Source: an uncultured Acetatifactor sp.
GTDB lineage: Bacteria; Bacillota; Clostridia; Lachnospirales; Lachnospiraceae
Length of the DNA: 64,000 nucleotides
Reading direction: 5' to 3'
Assembly (NCBI GenBank): GCA_910579755.1
Contig: CAJTVB010000002.1
Coordinates: 124,001 to 188,000 of the forward strand
The position numbers and the translations under genes are program-made. Below, one piece after another: positions 15,902-23,738 of the stretch. The notes beneath the pieces are model-generated. The model was not told the DNA's origin and searched no databases. It saw nothing but the letters and a program-made list of their open reading frames with translations. Position 1 is the stretch's first letter. Each line of letters starts with the position of its first letter.

Positions 15902-16897
15902 ATGGAAACAGATATCAGAGAAACAGAAATGAAGGAAGAGATCAGGGAGATGGCGGGTGCGGCAGAAAACGAAGGTGAACAGCCTGGGAAGCCCGAAGAA
16001 ACCATGGCAGATTACAGCAAGGAGCTGGAAGCCTCCTTCCGGGAGATTCATGAAGGAGATATCCTTACGGGGACAGTGATTGCAGTAGACGAAGGAGCCG
16101 CCACGCTGGATTTGAATTATTATGCGTCGGGGGTGATCCGGGCTGCCGATATGAGCCGTGATCCGTCCTACTCCATTATGGCGGAAGTGCATGTGGGAGA
16201 TACGATTCAGGCTACGGTGGTAAAAAAGGACGACGGTGCAGGCAACATTATGCTGTCCCGGGTGCAGGCCGCGGAAACGCTGGGCTGGGATAAGCTCAGG
16301 GCATATCTGGAGGAAAAGACGGTTCTGTCCGTAAAGATCAGCGAGACGGTAGGCAAGGGCGCCATCACATTTCTGGAGGGAATCCGTGGATTTATTCCCA
16401 TATCCCAGCTGTCTTTAGACCATGTGGAGGACACGGCGGAATATAAAGGAAAGACGCTGGAGGTGCGGGTTATCACTGCGGAACAGGAAAAGCAGAGACT
16501 GGTGCTCTCCGCAAAGGAAGTGCTGCGGGAAAAACAGGCAGAGGAGATCAGCCGCAAAATTTCCATGATTGCTCCCGGAACAGTGATGGAGGGCAGAGTG
16601 GAAAGTTTGATGCCCTATGGTGCATTTGTGAGCCTGGGCGGAGGCATGAGCGGCCTGATTCACATCTCTCAGATCAGTCAGAAAAGAATCAAAACTCCTT
16701 CGGAGGTGCTGAAGGAGGGAGAAACGGTCAAAGTCAAGGTACTGAATACCGATAATCACAAGATCAGCCTGAGCATGAAGGCACTGGAGGAAAACACGGA
16801 GCCGGATGCAGTGGATGAAAAGGCAGCGGCGCAGTACAGCTCCGGAAAGTCGGTGAGTACATCCTTGGGCGATCTGCTTAAGGGACTGAAAATTTAA
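15902..16897 (+). CDS. S1 RNA-binding domain protein (ribosomal protein S1-like)
   Basis: Protein of about 331 residues with three S1 OB-fold domains after an acidic N terminus. The domains begin near GDILTGTVIAVDEGAATLD, LEEKTVLSVKISETVGKGA and GTVMEGRVESLMPYGAFVSLGGG; the last is the best conserved, ending in LIHISQIS. This layout matches the short S1-like proteins of Gram-positive bacteria, which bind mRNA and may associate with ribosomes. ATG 15902 fits the acidic start; ATG 15890 is an alternative. It has its own promoter and ends at a strong terminator. Confidence 0.88.
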   Translation: METDIRETEMKEEIREMAGAAENEGEQPGKPEETMADYSKELEASFREIHEGDILTGTVIAVDEGAATLDLNYYASGVIRAADMSRDPSYSIMAEVHVGDTIQATVVKKDDGAGNIMLSRVQAAETLGWDKLRAYLEEKTVLSVKISETVGKGAITFLEGIRGFIPISQLSLDHVEDTAEYKGKTLEVRVITAEQEKQRLVLSAKEVLREKQAEEISRKISMIAPGTVMEGRVESLMPYGAFVSLGGGMSGLIHISQISQKRIKTPSEVLKEGETVKVKVLNTDNHKISLSMKALEENTEPDAVDEKAAAQYSSGKSVSTSLGDLLKGLKI

Positions 16898-16922
16898 TCC
16901 GGGGAACAGGAAGCGAACAATG

Positions 16923-16965
16923 AAGACGCGGCAGAACTGCTATTTGCAGGGATGCCGCGTCTTTT
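16923..16965 (+). terminator. Rho-independent terminator after the S1-domain gene
   Basis: AAGACGCGGCA (16923-16933) pairs perfectly with TGCCGCGTCTT (16953-16963), followed by TT and a pyrimidine run. Confidence 0.88.
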
Positions 16966-16977
16966 CTCTAAAATATA

Positions 16978-17034
16978 TTGACAAATAGGTTTACATGCAG
17001 TAAACTACAACCAGGAAGTTTACAATAAGTAAAC
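16978..17034 (+). promoter_or_regulatory. blaI promoter with two dyad operators
   Basis: TTGACA (16978-16983), a 17-base spacer and TAAACT (17001-17006) form the promoter. Two perfect dyads of the form GTTTAC-N5-GTAAAC lie at 16989-17005 (spacer and -10 box) and 17018-17034 (at or after the start site), with centres 29 bp apart. This fits repression by the BlaI-type protein encoded just downstream, whose family uses TACA/TGTA-containing dyads. Confidence 0.8.
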
Positions 17035-17064
17035 CAATAAGACGGGACAGAAGGAGAAGAGGAT

Positions 17065-17424
17065 ATGGGAGATATCAGACTTGGGGAAATCGAAAGTCGT
17101 TTTGTGGAATTGATCTGGCAGAGAGAGCCTATCGCTTCCGGAGATCTGGTGCTTTTGTGTGAGCAGGAGCTGAACTGGAAGAAATCCACCACGTACACGG
17201 TACTGAGAAGGCTCTGTCAGAAGGGGATTCTTCGAAATGAGGATGCGGTAGTGACCTCCAGAATCAAGAAGCAGGAATATATGGCCCGATGCAGCGAGCA
17301 GGTGCTGGAGGATACCTTTGAGGGGTCGTTGCCCCGGTTTGTGGCGGCGTTTATGAGCCGTAAAAAACTGAGCAGAAAGCAGATTCAGGAGATCCAGAAG
17401 CTCATCGACGAGTATGATGCTTGA
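17065..17424 (+). CDS. BlaI/MecI family transcriptional repressor
   Basis: Winged-helix repressor of 119 residues: LGEIESRFVELIWQREPIASGDL, KKSTTYTVLRRLCQKGIL (recognition region) and a C-terminal dimerisation helix set (LSRKQIQEIQKLIDEYD). In this family, cleavage by a partner M56 membrane protease releases repression. The partner gene follows almost directly. Two matching dyads lie in its own promoter, so autoregulation is likely. The usual target (a beta-lactamase or mecA) is not present nearby. Confidence 0.93.
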   Translation: MGDIRLGEIESRFVELIWQREPIASGDLVLLCEQELNWKKSTTYTVLRRLCQKGILRNEDAVVTSRIKKQEYMARCSEQVLEDTFEGSLPRFVAAFMSRKKLSRKQIQEIQKLIDEYDA

Positions 17425-17459
17425 ACGGAGGGCCCGCCGAAGCGGGCAGGGGGTGTAGT

Positions 17460-20400
17460 ATGGGAATGCAATTGTTGGTATTACAGATTCAGACAGCAGC
17501 TATGGTGATTCTGGCGCTGGCGCTTCGAACCGCTATCAGGAAGCTGCCTAAGGGGTATTCGTATGCATTGTGGATCCTGGTGTTTGCAAGGCTTCTGTGT
17601 CCTGTGGCGCTGGAGACAGATTTTGGGATAGCGCCTTCACTGGAGGACGGAGCATCCTGGATGGAGCAGATCCTGGCAGCAGACGGGGAGGAGGCGGAAA
17701 ATTTTGGCATGGCGGCAGGCCTGGGGAGCAGAGCTGCCGTGACCGGCTATGAGGGACTGATTCCGGAGCTGCCCGGCACGGGGACAATACCGGAAGAAGA
17801 TCCGGCTATGCCGGCGGGCAGTGTGCCGGGAAGCGGAACTGCCGGAGCGGGCTTTCGAAATGCCGCAGGACAGAGAGGGGATATGCTCGGTAAATCGGCA
17901 GGGAATGAAGCTGCGGCGCCTGTGCAAAAGGGCATCCGCATCCTTTTGCCGACGCTCTGGATCCTGGGGGCGGCGTTGATTTTGGGATATAACGGCTTTG
18001 CCCTGGCCAGGGTGAAAAAGCTTCTGCGGAGGGCATATCCTGCAGAGGAGCCCGTATATATCTGCCCGGGACTGGACACCCCCTTTACCCTGGGCCTGAT
18101 TCGTCCAAGGATCTATCTTCCGGAGGGACTGGCGGCGCAGGAGAGGGAATATATTATCTGCCATGAAAGAGTGCACATTCGCAGAAAGGATCACATGATC
18201 AAGAATCTTGCCTTTCTGCTGTCGGCGGTATATTGGTTTAACCCGTTTGTGTGGATTGCCTTTTACTTCCTGGAGCGGGATATGGAGATGTCCTGTGACG
18301 AGCAGGTGATCCGGCGTATGGGGACCGATATCAAAAAGCAGTATTCTCAGTCTCTTTTGAATTTTGCACAGCGGGAAAATCTGGCTGTGACGCCCCTTAC
18401 CTTTGGAGAAAACAGTGTCCGGCAGCGGGTAAAAAATGTGCTTTCCTACCGGAATGCGAAACGCTGGAGCTTTGTGCTGGGGATTTTGATTCTGGCGGCA
18501 GCGGGAATGGCTTTGTTCACATCCCGGCCGGGAAGTGAGGCCGGGAGCGTCGGAGGAAACGAAGAGGCCACCCGCAGCGCAGGCGGCACGCCTGCCCGGA
18601 CGGAGAGCGGACCCGGCTTCGACGGACAGCAGCAGGCGGGAAATGGGGACGGGACTTCCGGGTTCATACCGCTGGTGTCAGACCAGTCCGGGGAAAAGGC
18701 TTCGGAAAATGTTCACAGAGAGCTTACCGACCTGGATCATGACACGCCGGATCGTGCCCTGGACCGCTGGGCCTCGGCTTTTACAGACCGGGATGGAGAA
18801 GCCCTGTATGAGCTGGCAGCCCGGAAAGAACGGTTTATGGAGTGGGATATGGTGAATGAGCCGGAACCGGGCGTCATTACCTTCGGACTTTCCAGCCCCT
18901 GGCCCTGGGAGTATAATTACAGTATCCAGAGACTGGGAGATACCGGAGCCGTAATCCGGTATTATATGAATACCTCGGCCCCGGAGATCTACATTGCGGA
19001 TGAAATGGTGGAGCTGGTGGAAGAGAACGGCCTGTATTATGTGGATCATCAGCTTTTGACAGAATATTATTCCATTCCCGATAAGGATACCTTTGAAGAG
19101 CTGTACGGGAAAGCCGGAAAATATGATTTCGGCTATGAAAATACAGGCTATACCACAGACTTTTACAGTATGATTCTGCGCCATCTGATATCCGGACTCA
19201 GCCCGGAATATTATAGACAGTATACGGATCCTGTGACGGCGGCAATTTTGCTGCTGCACCTGGGACCGGGTCAAGGCAAGGCCGAGTATGCCAATGAGTC
19301 TGCCGCCCGGGGAGACCGGGACGTACCTTCTCAGAGCACCCCGCCTTATGTGGGAGAAGGAAGCAGGGCCACGGTTACCTACACCTTTGAGGAGGACGGC
19401 TCCAAGGTGGAAATCCCCATGGAGCTTATCGAAGGAAGTCAGAATATTTGGGCGCCTGCGGACACCGGCATGGTAAGGACCGTTTATAAAACCTTGGATT
19501 TCAGGGATTATACGACCAGAGAGGGAGACTATATTGAGGCTTCCCAATATGGTATCTATCGGTTCAACAGAGAGGGCCTGCGCTGCCTGTATCCTTATTA
19601 TGTGCCGGAAAGTATTGTGTGGGCAAAGGCGGATGGACAGCTGTATTTTTCGGACAGTGTTTCCTGGCAGGAGGGGGCATTGGATTATCTGGAGGATGTG
19701 ATCTGTATTCTGAATCTGGAGACTGGAGAGTTTGACCGGGAGACCTACCTTTTTACGGAAGAGATGCTGGCAGTGCTTCCTCTGCGGTGGCTGTCCGTAA
19801 ACGGGGGATTTATGCATCTGTACGGCCAGGATGCCAGTCTGGCGATTCCCCTGATCAATACGGGAAATACTGCTTTGAGCAGCGGAAACGTATGGAAGGA
19901 TAAGCCGGCGGCGCAGTTGAATTCCAAGGAGCAGGATGCTTACGGCGCTGCTGTCAGAGACCATATACTGAGTCAGCCGGGACAGCTTATGGAAATATCC
20001 AATCGTACCTGGACGGAAAATTTTGCCTATGTGGATCTGGACGGGGACGGCAGCCGGGAGCGGATCAGCCTTTCCGCAGATCCCGAGGCGGATCCTTCCA
20101 ATTACTATTGGCCCTATGACGCCTATGTGCTGCAGGCCGGGGACAGCATGGCCAGGGACTGGTACGAAAGCCTTTACAATATAATCTGGGCGGTGAGCCT
20201 GGACGGAAAGGAAATCCTTCTGGCACTGTACGGAGACGGCCCCAGCAGTGATCCTTTAACCATATTGTACGCATACCGGCAGGGAGAGCTTCAGGAGATT
20301 GGACGGTTTGACGAGGACATCAGGAATTGTACCATAGAAAATGGAATTATCAGCGGAACCACCAGGCAGGATGTGCTTCAGACCGATTGGGTGAAGGCGC

Positions 20401-20708
20401 AATGGCGGATCGGAGAGAGCGGTATGCTGGAGAGGATTTCCCGGGACACCTACGATTTCATTACCTTAAACGACATTTCCCTGTTGGTGCCTCTGCCCGT
20501 GCACGATTCTCCCGAAGAGTCCTCCGAAAGCCATATGCTCCGGCCCCAGACGGTGAAATTCTTAAAGACGGATGGAAGCTTTAGCTGGATCTATACGGAA
20601 GGGGGGGACGGAGACGGAGGATGGTTTGCCATGCAGGATTCTCTGGAGATCAAGGAGCTGGGAAAGGATTATATGGAGGTATTTGAGGGTTTAAATTTTG
20701 CGGATTAG
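17460..20708 (+). CDS. M56 (BlaR1/MecR1-type) membrane metalloprotease sensor
   Basis: Large sensor of about 1082 residues. The N-terminal half carries membrane helices and the M56 zinc protease: HERVH (about residue 235) and the downstream Glu in RDMEMSCDEQVIRRM. After a membrane segment near residue 350 come a Gly/Ser/Thr-rich linker and about 700 extracellular residues. That ectodomain does not resemble the penicillin-binding domain of BlaR1, so its signal is probably not a beta-lactam. It contains DLDGDGSRERI, a calcium-site-like Asp stretch. ATG 17460 was chosen for its GGGGGTG ribosome site; TTG 17421 would overlap the blaI stop. Confidence 0.85.
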   Translation: MGMQLLVLQIQTAAMVILALALRTAIRKLPKGYSYALWILVFARLLCPVALETDFGIAPSLEDGASWMEQILAADGEEAENFGMAAGLGSRAAVTGYEGLIPELPGTGTIPEEDPAMPAGSVPGSGTAGAGFRNAAGQRGDMLGKSAGNEAAAPVQKGIRILLPTLWILGAALILGYNGFALARVKKLLRRAYPAEEPVYICPGLDTPFTLGLIRPRIYLPEGLAAQEREYIICHERVHIRRKDHMIKNLAFLLSAVYWFNPFVWIAFYFLERDMEMSCDEQVIRRMGTDIKKQYSQSLLNFAQRENLAVTPLTFGENSVRQRVKNVLSYRNAKRWSFVLGILILAAAGMALFTSRPGSEAGSVGGNEEATRSAGGTPARTESGPGFDGQQQAGNGDGTSGFIPLVSDQSGEKASENVHRELTDLDHDTPDRALDRWASAFTDRDGEALYELAARKERFMEWDMVNEPEPGVITFGLSSPWPWEYNYSIQRLGDTGAVIRYYMNTSAPEIYIADEMVELVEENGLYYVDHQLLTEYYSIPDKDTFEELYGKAGKYDFGYENTGYTTDFYSMILRHLISGLSPEYYRQYTDPVTAAILLLHLGPGQGKAEYANESAARGDRDVPSQSTPPYVGEGSRATVTYTFEEDGSKVEIPMELIEGSQNIWAPADTGMVRTVYKTLDFRDYTTREGDYIEASQYGIYRFNREGLRCLYPYYVPESIVWAKADGQLYFSDSVSWQEGALDYLEDVICILNLETGEFDRETYLFTEEMLAVLPLRWLSVNGGFMHLYGQDASLAIPLINTGNTALSSGNVWKDKPAAQLNSKEQDAYGAAVRDHILSQPGQLMEISNRTWTENFAYVDLDGDGSRERISLSADPEADPSNYYWPYDAYVLQAGDSMARDWYESLYNIIWAVSLDGKEILLALYGDGPSSDPLTILYAYRQGELQEIGRFDEDIRNCTIENGIISGTTRQDVLQTDWVKAQWRIGESGMLERISRDTYDFITLNDISLLVPLPVHDSPEESSESHMLRPQTVKFLKTDGSFSWIYTEGGDGDGGWFAMQDSLEIKELGKDYMEVFEGLNFAD

Positions 20709-20754
20709 CGGTCCGGAAACTGCGGGCAGGCTTTTGGAAAGAAAGAAGCGCAGG

Positions 20755-20788
20755 AAGGTCAGTTCCCTTTGGAGGGGCTGGCCTTTTT
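20755..20788 (+). terminator. Terminator after the M56 sensor gene
   Basis: AAGGTCAG (20755-20762) pairs with CTGGCCTT (20778-20785), with one G-U pair, and leads into a T run. Confidence 0.7.
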
Positions 20789-20837
20789 GGCGCTAAAGTT
20801 TAGAAAATGCTTGGATATGGCGGAATAAAGGTTTCTG

Positions 20838-20866
20838 TGGACGATTCCTAAGTTTTCCGGTATAAT
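20838..20866 (+). promoter_or_regulatory. Rubrerythrin promoter
   Basis: TGGACG (20838-20843), a 17-base spacer and a perfect TATAAT (20861-20866), about 34 bases before the rubrerythrin ATG and its AGGAGG ribosome site. Confidence 0.5.
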
Positions 20867-20899
20867 AGGTGCATTAGAACATACTCAGGAGGTATCGGA

Positions 20900-21436
20900 A
20901 TGAATCCATATGCAGGAACACAGACAGAAAAGAATCTGGAGGCGGCCTTTGCAGGGGAGTCCCAGGCCCGCAACAAGTATACTTATTTTGCTTCTGTAGC
21001 CAAAAAAGAGGGCTATGAGCAGATATCAGCATTGTTTCTGAAAACGGCGGACAATGAAAAGGAACACGCGAAAATGTGGCTCAAGGAGCTGAGCGGCATC
21101 GGCAGTACCGCGGATAACCTTGCCGCCGCAGCAGCAGGTGAGAATCATGAATGGACAGACATGTACGAGGATTTTGCCAAAACTGCGGAGGAAGAAGGTT
21201 TTCCTGTACTGGCAAAGAGATTCCGGCTGGTGGCCGCTATTGAAAAGCATCATGAGGAGAGGTATCGTGCGCTGCTGAAGAATCTGGAGACGGCCCAGGT
21301 GTTTGAAAAGAGCGAAGTAAAGGTATGGGAGTGCCGCAACTGCGGTCATATCGTTGTGGGAACCAATGCGCCTCAGGTTTGTCCTACCTGTAATCATCCC
21401 CAAAGCTATTTCGAGGTGAGCGCACAGAACTACTAA
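20900..21436 (+). CDS. rbr: Rubrerythrin
   Basis: Non-haem iron peroxidase that reduces hydrogen peroxide in anaerobes. It has 178 residues. The N-terminal four-helix domain binds a di-iron centre, with Glu/His ligands in AFAGESQARNKY, DNEKEHAKMW and AIEKHHEERY. The C-terminal rubredoxin-like domain (about 143-178) has paired CxxC motifs, CRNCGH and CPTCNH. Domain order and length are those of classical rubrerythrin. Monocistronic by appearance. Confidence 0.97.
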   Translation: MNPYAGTQTEKNLEAAFAGESQARNKYTYFASVAKKEGYEQISALFLKTADNEKEHAKMWLKELSGIGSTADNLAAAAAGENHEWTDMYEDFAKTAEEEGFPVLAKRFRLVAAIEKHHEERYRALLKNLETAQVFEKSEVKVWECRNCGHIVVGTNAPQVCPTCNHPQSYFEVSAQNY

Positions 21437-21485
21437 AGCGCCATACACGGGACAACGAAAGTAAATATGATTTGTGGGTATGATA

Positions 21486-22493
21486 ATGAAAAAAATATTG
21501 ATGATCGCCACCGGAGGCACCATAGCCTCCGGTTATACAAAGGCAGGCCTGACGCCCCGTATCGGGGCGCAGGAGCTGCTGGGATTTGTGGAGGAGCACA
21601 GAAAATTTTGTACCGTGGATATGGTGCAGCCCTTCAGTCTGGACAGCACTAATATATATGCCGTCCATTGGCTGGAGCTGGCGGCGCTGATTCGGGAGAA
21701 TTATGAACAATACGATGGGTTTGTGATATGCCATGGTACGGACACCATGGCATTTACGGCGGCGTCCCTGTCCTACCTGATCCAGAACAGCAGAAAGCCC
21801 ATTGTGATTACCGGATCCCAGAAACCGATTAATCTGCCGGTGACGGATGCCAGAACCAATCTGCTGGACAGTCTGCGCTTTGCTTCCCACCCCAGGGCCC
21901 ACGGGGTCAATATTGTGTTCGGGGGCAATGTGATCGCAGGAACCAGGGCCAAGAAGGAGCGGTCCAAGAGCTACAATGCCTTTTCCAGCATCAATTATCC
22001 GGCGGTGGCAGTGATCCTCGACGGAAGGATCGTTTTTTATATTGATGATAAGGACAGGCTGGAGGGAGAGACCAGATTTTATCAGGAATTAAATGAGCGG
22101 GTGCTGCTTCTGAAACTTGTGCCCGGTATGGACGGTACGGTGCTGAACCGGCTGTTTCCGTATTATGACTGTGTGGTGATAGAGGCCTTTGGGGTAGGGG
22201 GATTTCCCGAATATGGGCAGGATCCCTTTTTTCATGAGATCCGCAGATGGACGGACGCGGGAAAGACGGTGATGCTGGCTACCCAGGTCACTCATGAGGG
22301 AAGCGACATGGAAATCTATCAAGTGGGAAAGGTGATCAAGGAGAATTTTAACCTTCTGGAGGCCTATGATATGACGCTGGAGGCGGCGGTAACCAAGGCT
22401 ATGTGGATACTGGGACAGACAAAGGATCCGGAGAGTGTGCGCCGTCTGTTTTATACCACCATAAATCATGATATCCTGCTGACTCCCGCTTGA
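21486..22493 (+). CDS. ansA: L-asparaginase (type I-like)
   Basis: Hydrolyses L-asparagine to aspartate and ammonia in the cytoplasm. About 335 residues with no signal peptide, which fits type I. Catalytic Thr is in ATGGTIAS at the N terminus and the second catalytic cluster is CHGTDTMAFTA; ITGSQKPI is also typical. ATG 21486 begins MKKILMIATGG; in-frame GTG 21474 and ATG 21480 are alternatives and the ribosome site is weak. An asparagine synthetase (asnA) is encoded elsewhere in the window. Confidence 0.92.
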   Translation: MKKILMIATGGTIASGYTKAGLTPRIGAQELLGFVEEHRKFCTVDMVQPFSLDSTNIYAVHWLELAALIRENYEQYDGFVICHGTDTMAFTAASLSYLIQNSRKPIVITGSQKPINLPVTDARTNLLDSLRFASHPRAHGVNIVFGGNVIAGTRAKKERSKSYNAFSSINYPAVAVILDGRIVFYIDDKDRLEGETRFYQELNERVLLLKLVPGMDGTVLNRLFPYYDCVVIEAFGVGGFPEYGQDPFFHEIRRWTDAGKTVMLATQVTHEGSDMEIYQVGKVIKENFNLLEAYDMTLEAAVTKAMWILGQTKDPESVRRLFYTTINHDILLTPA

Positions 22494-22510
22494 CAGAAGA
22501 AGCGGAACAT

Positions 22511-22550
22511 GATAGGTTGGAACCATAGAAACGTTTCTATCTTACCTATC
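22511..22550. promoter_or_regulatory. Double palindrome upstream of the GH172 gene
   Basis: The perfect 16-bp palindrome ATAGAAACGTTTCTAT (22525-22540) is nested inside an outer inverted repeat GATAGGT (22511-22517)/ACCTATC (22544-22550). The centre GAAACGTTTC is like LacI-family operators. It lies 18 bp before the GH172 gene start and after ansA. No T run follows, so an operator is favoured over a terminator. Confidence 0.55.
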
Positions 22551-22567
22551 GACAGGAGGGCAATGTG

Positions 22568-23623
22568 ATGCTTGGTGAACTGACATTAAAAAGAGACATT
22601 CGCAGCTTTTCCGTATCCCCTGAAAATATGACCGGGGAAAAGGGAAAGGGCGGAATGGCCGTGGAGGGAAGCGCAAAAGACGCGGCGCGTGATCTGGGCC
22701 GGGGATGGAAGGTGAATCCTTTTTTGGTGGTGCAGCCAGGAGAGACGGTGATTTTGGCGGATATCAAGGGCCAGGGCGCCGTGAAGCATTTTTGGATCAC
22801 CGACAGCTCGGAGGCCGGAAGGCTTTTGATCCTGCGGATTTATTTTGACGGACATAAAAATCCTGCTGTGGAGGCGCCGCTGTCCGATTTCTTTGCCAAT
22901 GCGGATTATCGGGAGTACCGTCAGCTGAGCAGTCTTGCAATGTGCGTCAATCCCGGCAAGGGCTTAAACTGCTATTTTGAAATGCCTTATTTTACAGGAT
23001 TCCGTTTCGAGATTGAAAACAGGGGCGCCAGGGGCTGCGGCATCTATTACCAGATCGATTGCGAGGAAAAGGAAATCAGCAAAGACAGTCTGTATTTCCA
23101 CGCACAGTTCCGCCGGACAAACCCTCTTCCCTACAAGGAGCCTTACACCATTCTGGATCATGTGAAGGGCTGTGGGAAGTATGTGGGCACCTATATGAAC
23201 TGGGGCGTGAAATCCAACGGCTGGTGGGGCGAGGGCGAGATCAAGTTTTATATCGACGGCGACAAGGAGTTTCCCACCATTTGCGGTACCGGAACGGAGG
23301 ACTATTTCTGCGGGGCATATAATTTTGACGTGGGAGGAAAGTATGTGGAGTTTACCACTCCCTATGCGGGGATGTATAAGATTTCCCACACCGACGAGAC
23401 CTATCGGGCACAGAGGTATTTTAATCTGTACCGCTGGCATGTGACGGATCCGGTATACTTTAAGGAGGATCTGCGGGTCACGATCCAGGCCCTGGGCTGG
23501 AGGAGCGAAGGCCGTTATCTGCCGCTGCAGGACGATATTTCATCGGTTGCGTACTGGTATTCCGATACGCTGGAGGATGTGTATCCGCCGCTGCCGGACA
23601 ACGACGGACTGGAGATTGTTTAG
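22568..23623 (+). CDS. DUF2961 / GH172-type glycoside hydrolase
   Basis: Protein of about 351 residues with DUF2961 features: GQGAVKHFWIT, FFANADYREYRQLSS, MPYFTGFRFEIENRG, GTGTEDYFCGAYNF (conserved Glu/Asp cluster) and YRWHVTDPVYF. DUF2961 proteins are now classed as GH172, which includes difructose dianhydride I synthase/hydrolase and D-arabinofuranosidases. Activity on a furanose sugar is therefore likely. No signal peptide, so the substrate is probably imported. An AGGAGGG ribosome site lies 8 bases before ATG 22568. A LacI-like palindrome precedes it. Confidence 0.85.
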   Translation: MLGELTLKRDIRSFSVSPENMTGEKGKGGMAVEGSAKDAARDLGRGWKVNPFLVVQPGETVILADIKGQGAVKHFWITDSSEAGRLLILRIYFDGHKNPAVEAPLSDFFANADYREYRQLSSLAMCVNPGKGLNCYFEMPYFTGFRFEIENRGARGCGIYYQIDCEEKEISKDSLYFHAQFRRTNPLPYKEPYTILDHVKGCGKYVGTYMNWGVKSNGWWGEGEIKFYIDGDKEFPTICGTGTEDYFCGAYNFDVGGKYVEFTTPYAGMYKISHTDETYRAQRYFNLYRWHVTDPVYFKEDLRVTIQALGWRSEGRYLPLQDDISSVAYWYSDTLEDVYPPLPDNDGLEIV

Positions 23624-23661
23624 GGCGCTGTAGGACAATGACGGATTGAAGGTTGCTCAGG
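23588..23661 (+). repeat. Imperfect 37-bp tandem duplication of the GH172 gene end
   Basis: Bases 23588-23624 (encoding the last residues and the stop) and 23625-23661 agree at 28 of 37 positions. The second copy still resembles LDNDGL-coding sequence but lies after the stop codon. It looks like an old tandem duplication. Confidence 0.6.
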
Positions 23662-23738
23662 CCGGTGCTGCGAAGCGCCGGTCTGAAAATATTTGAGCCT
23701 CTGTTTTCAAAAAAGCAGATGGCAGGCAGGGGGATTAT

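Noticed and set aside
18678..19964. Long minus-strand open frame
   Set aside because: It lies antisense within the M56 sensor gene, has no ribosome site and a non-protein-like composition.
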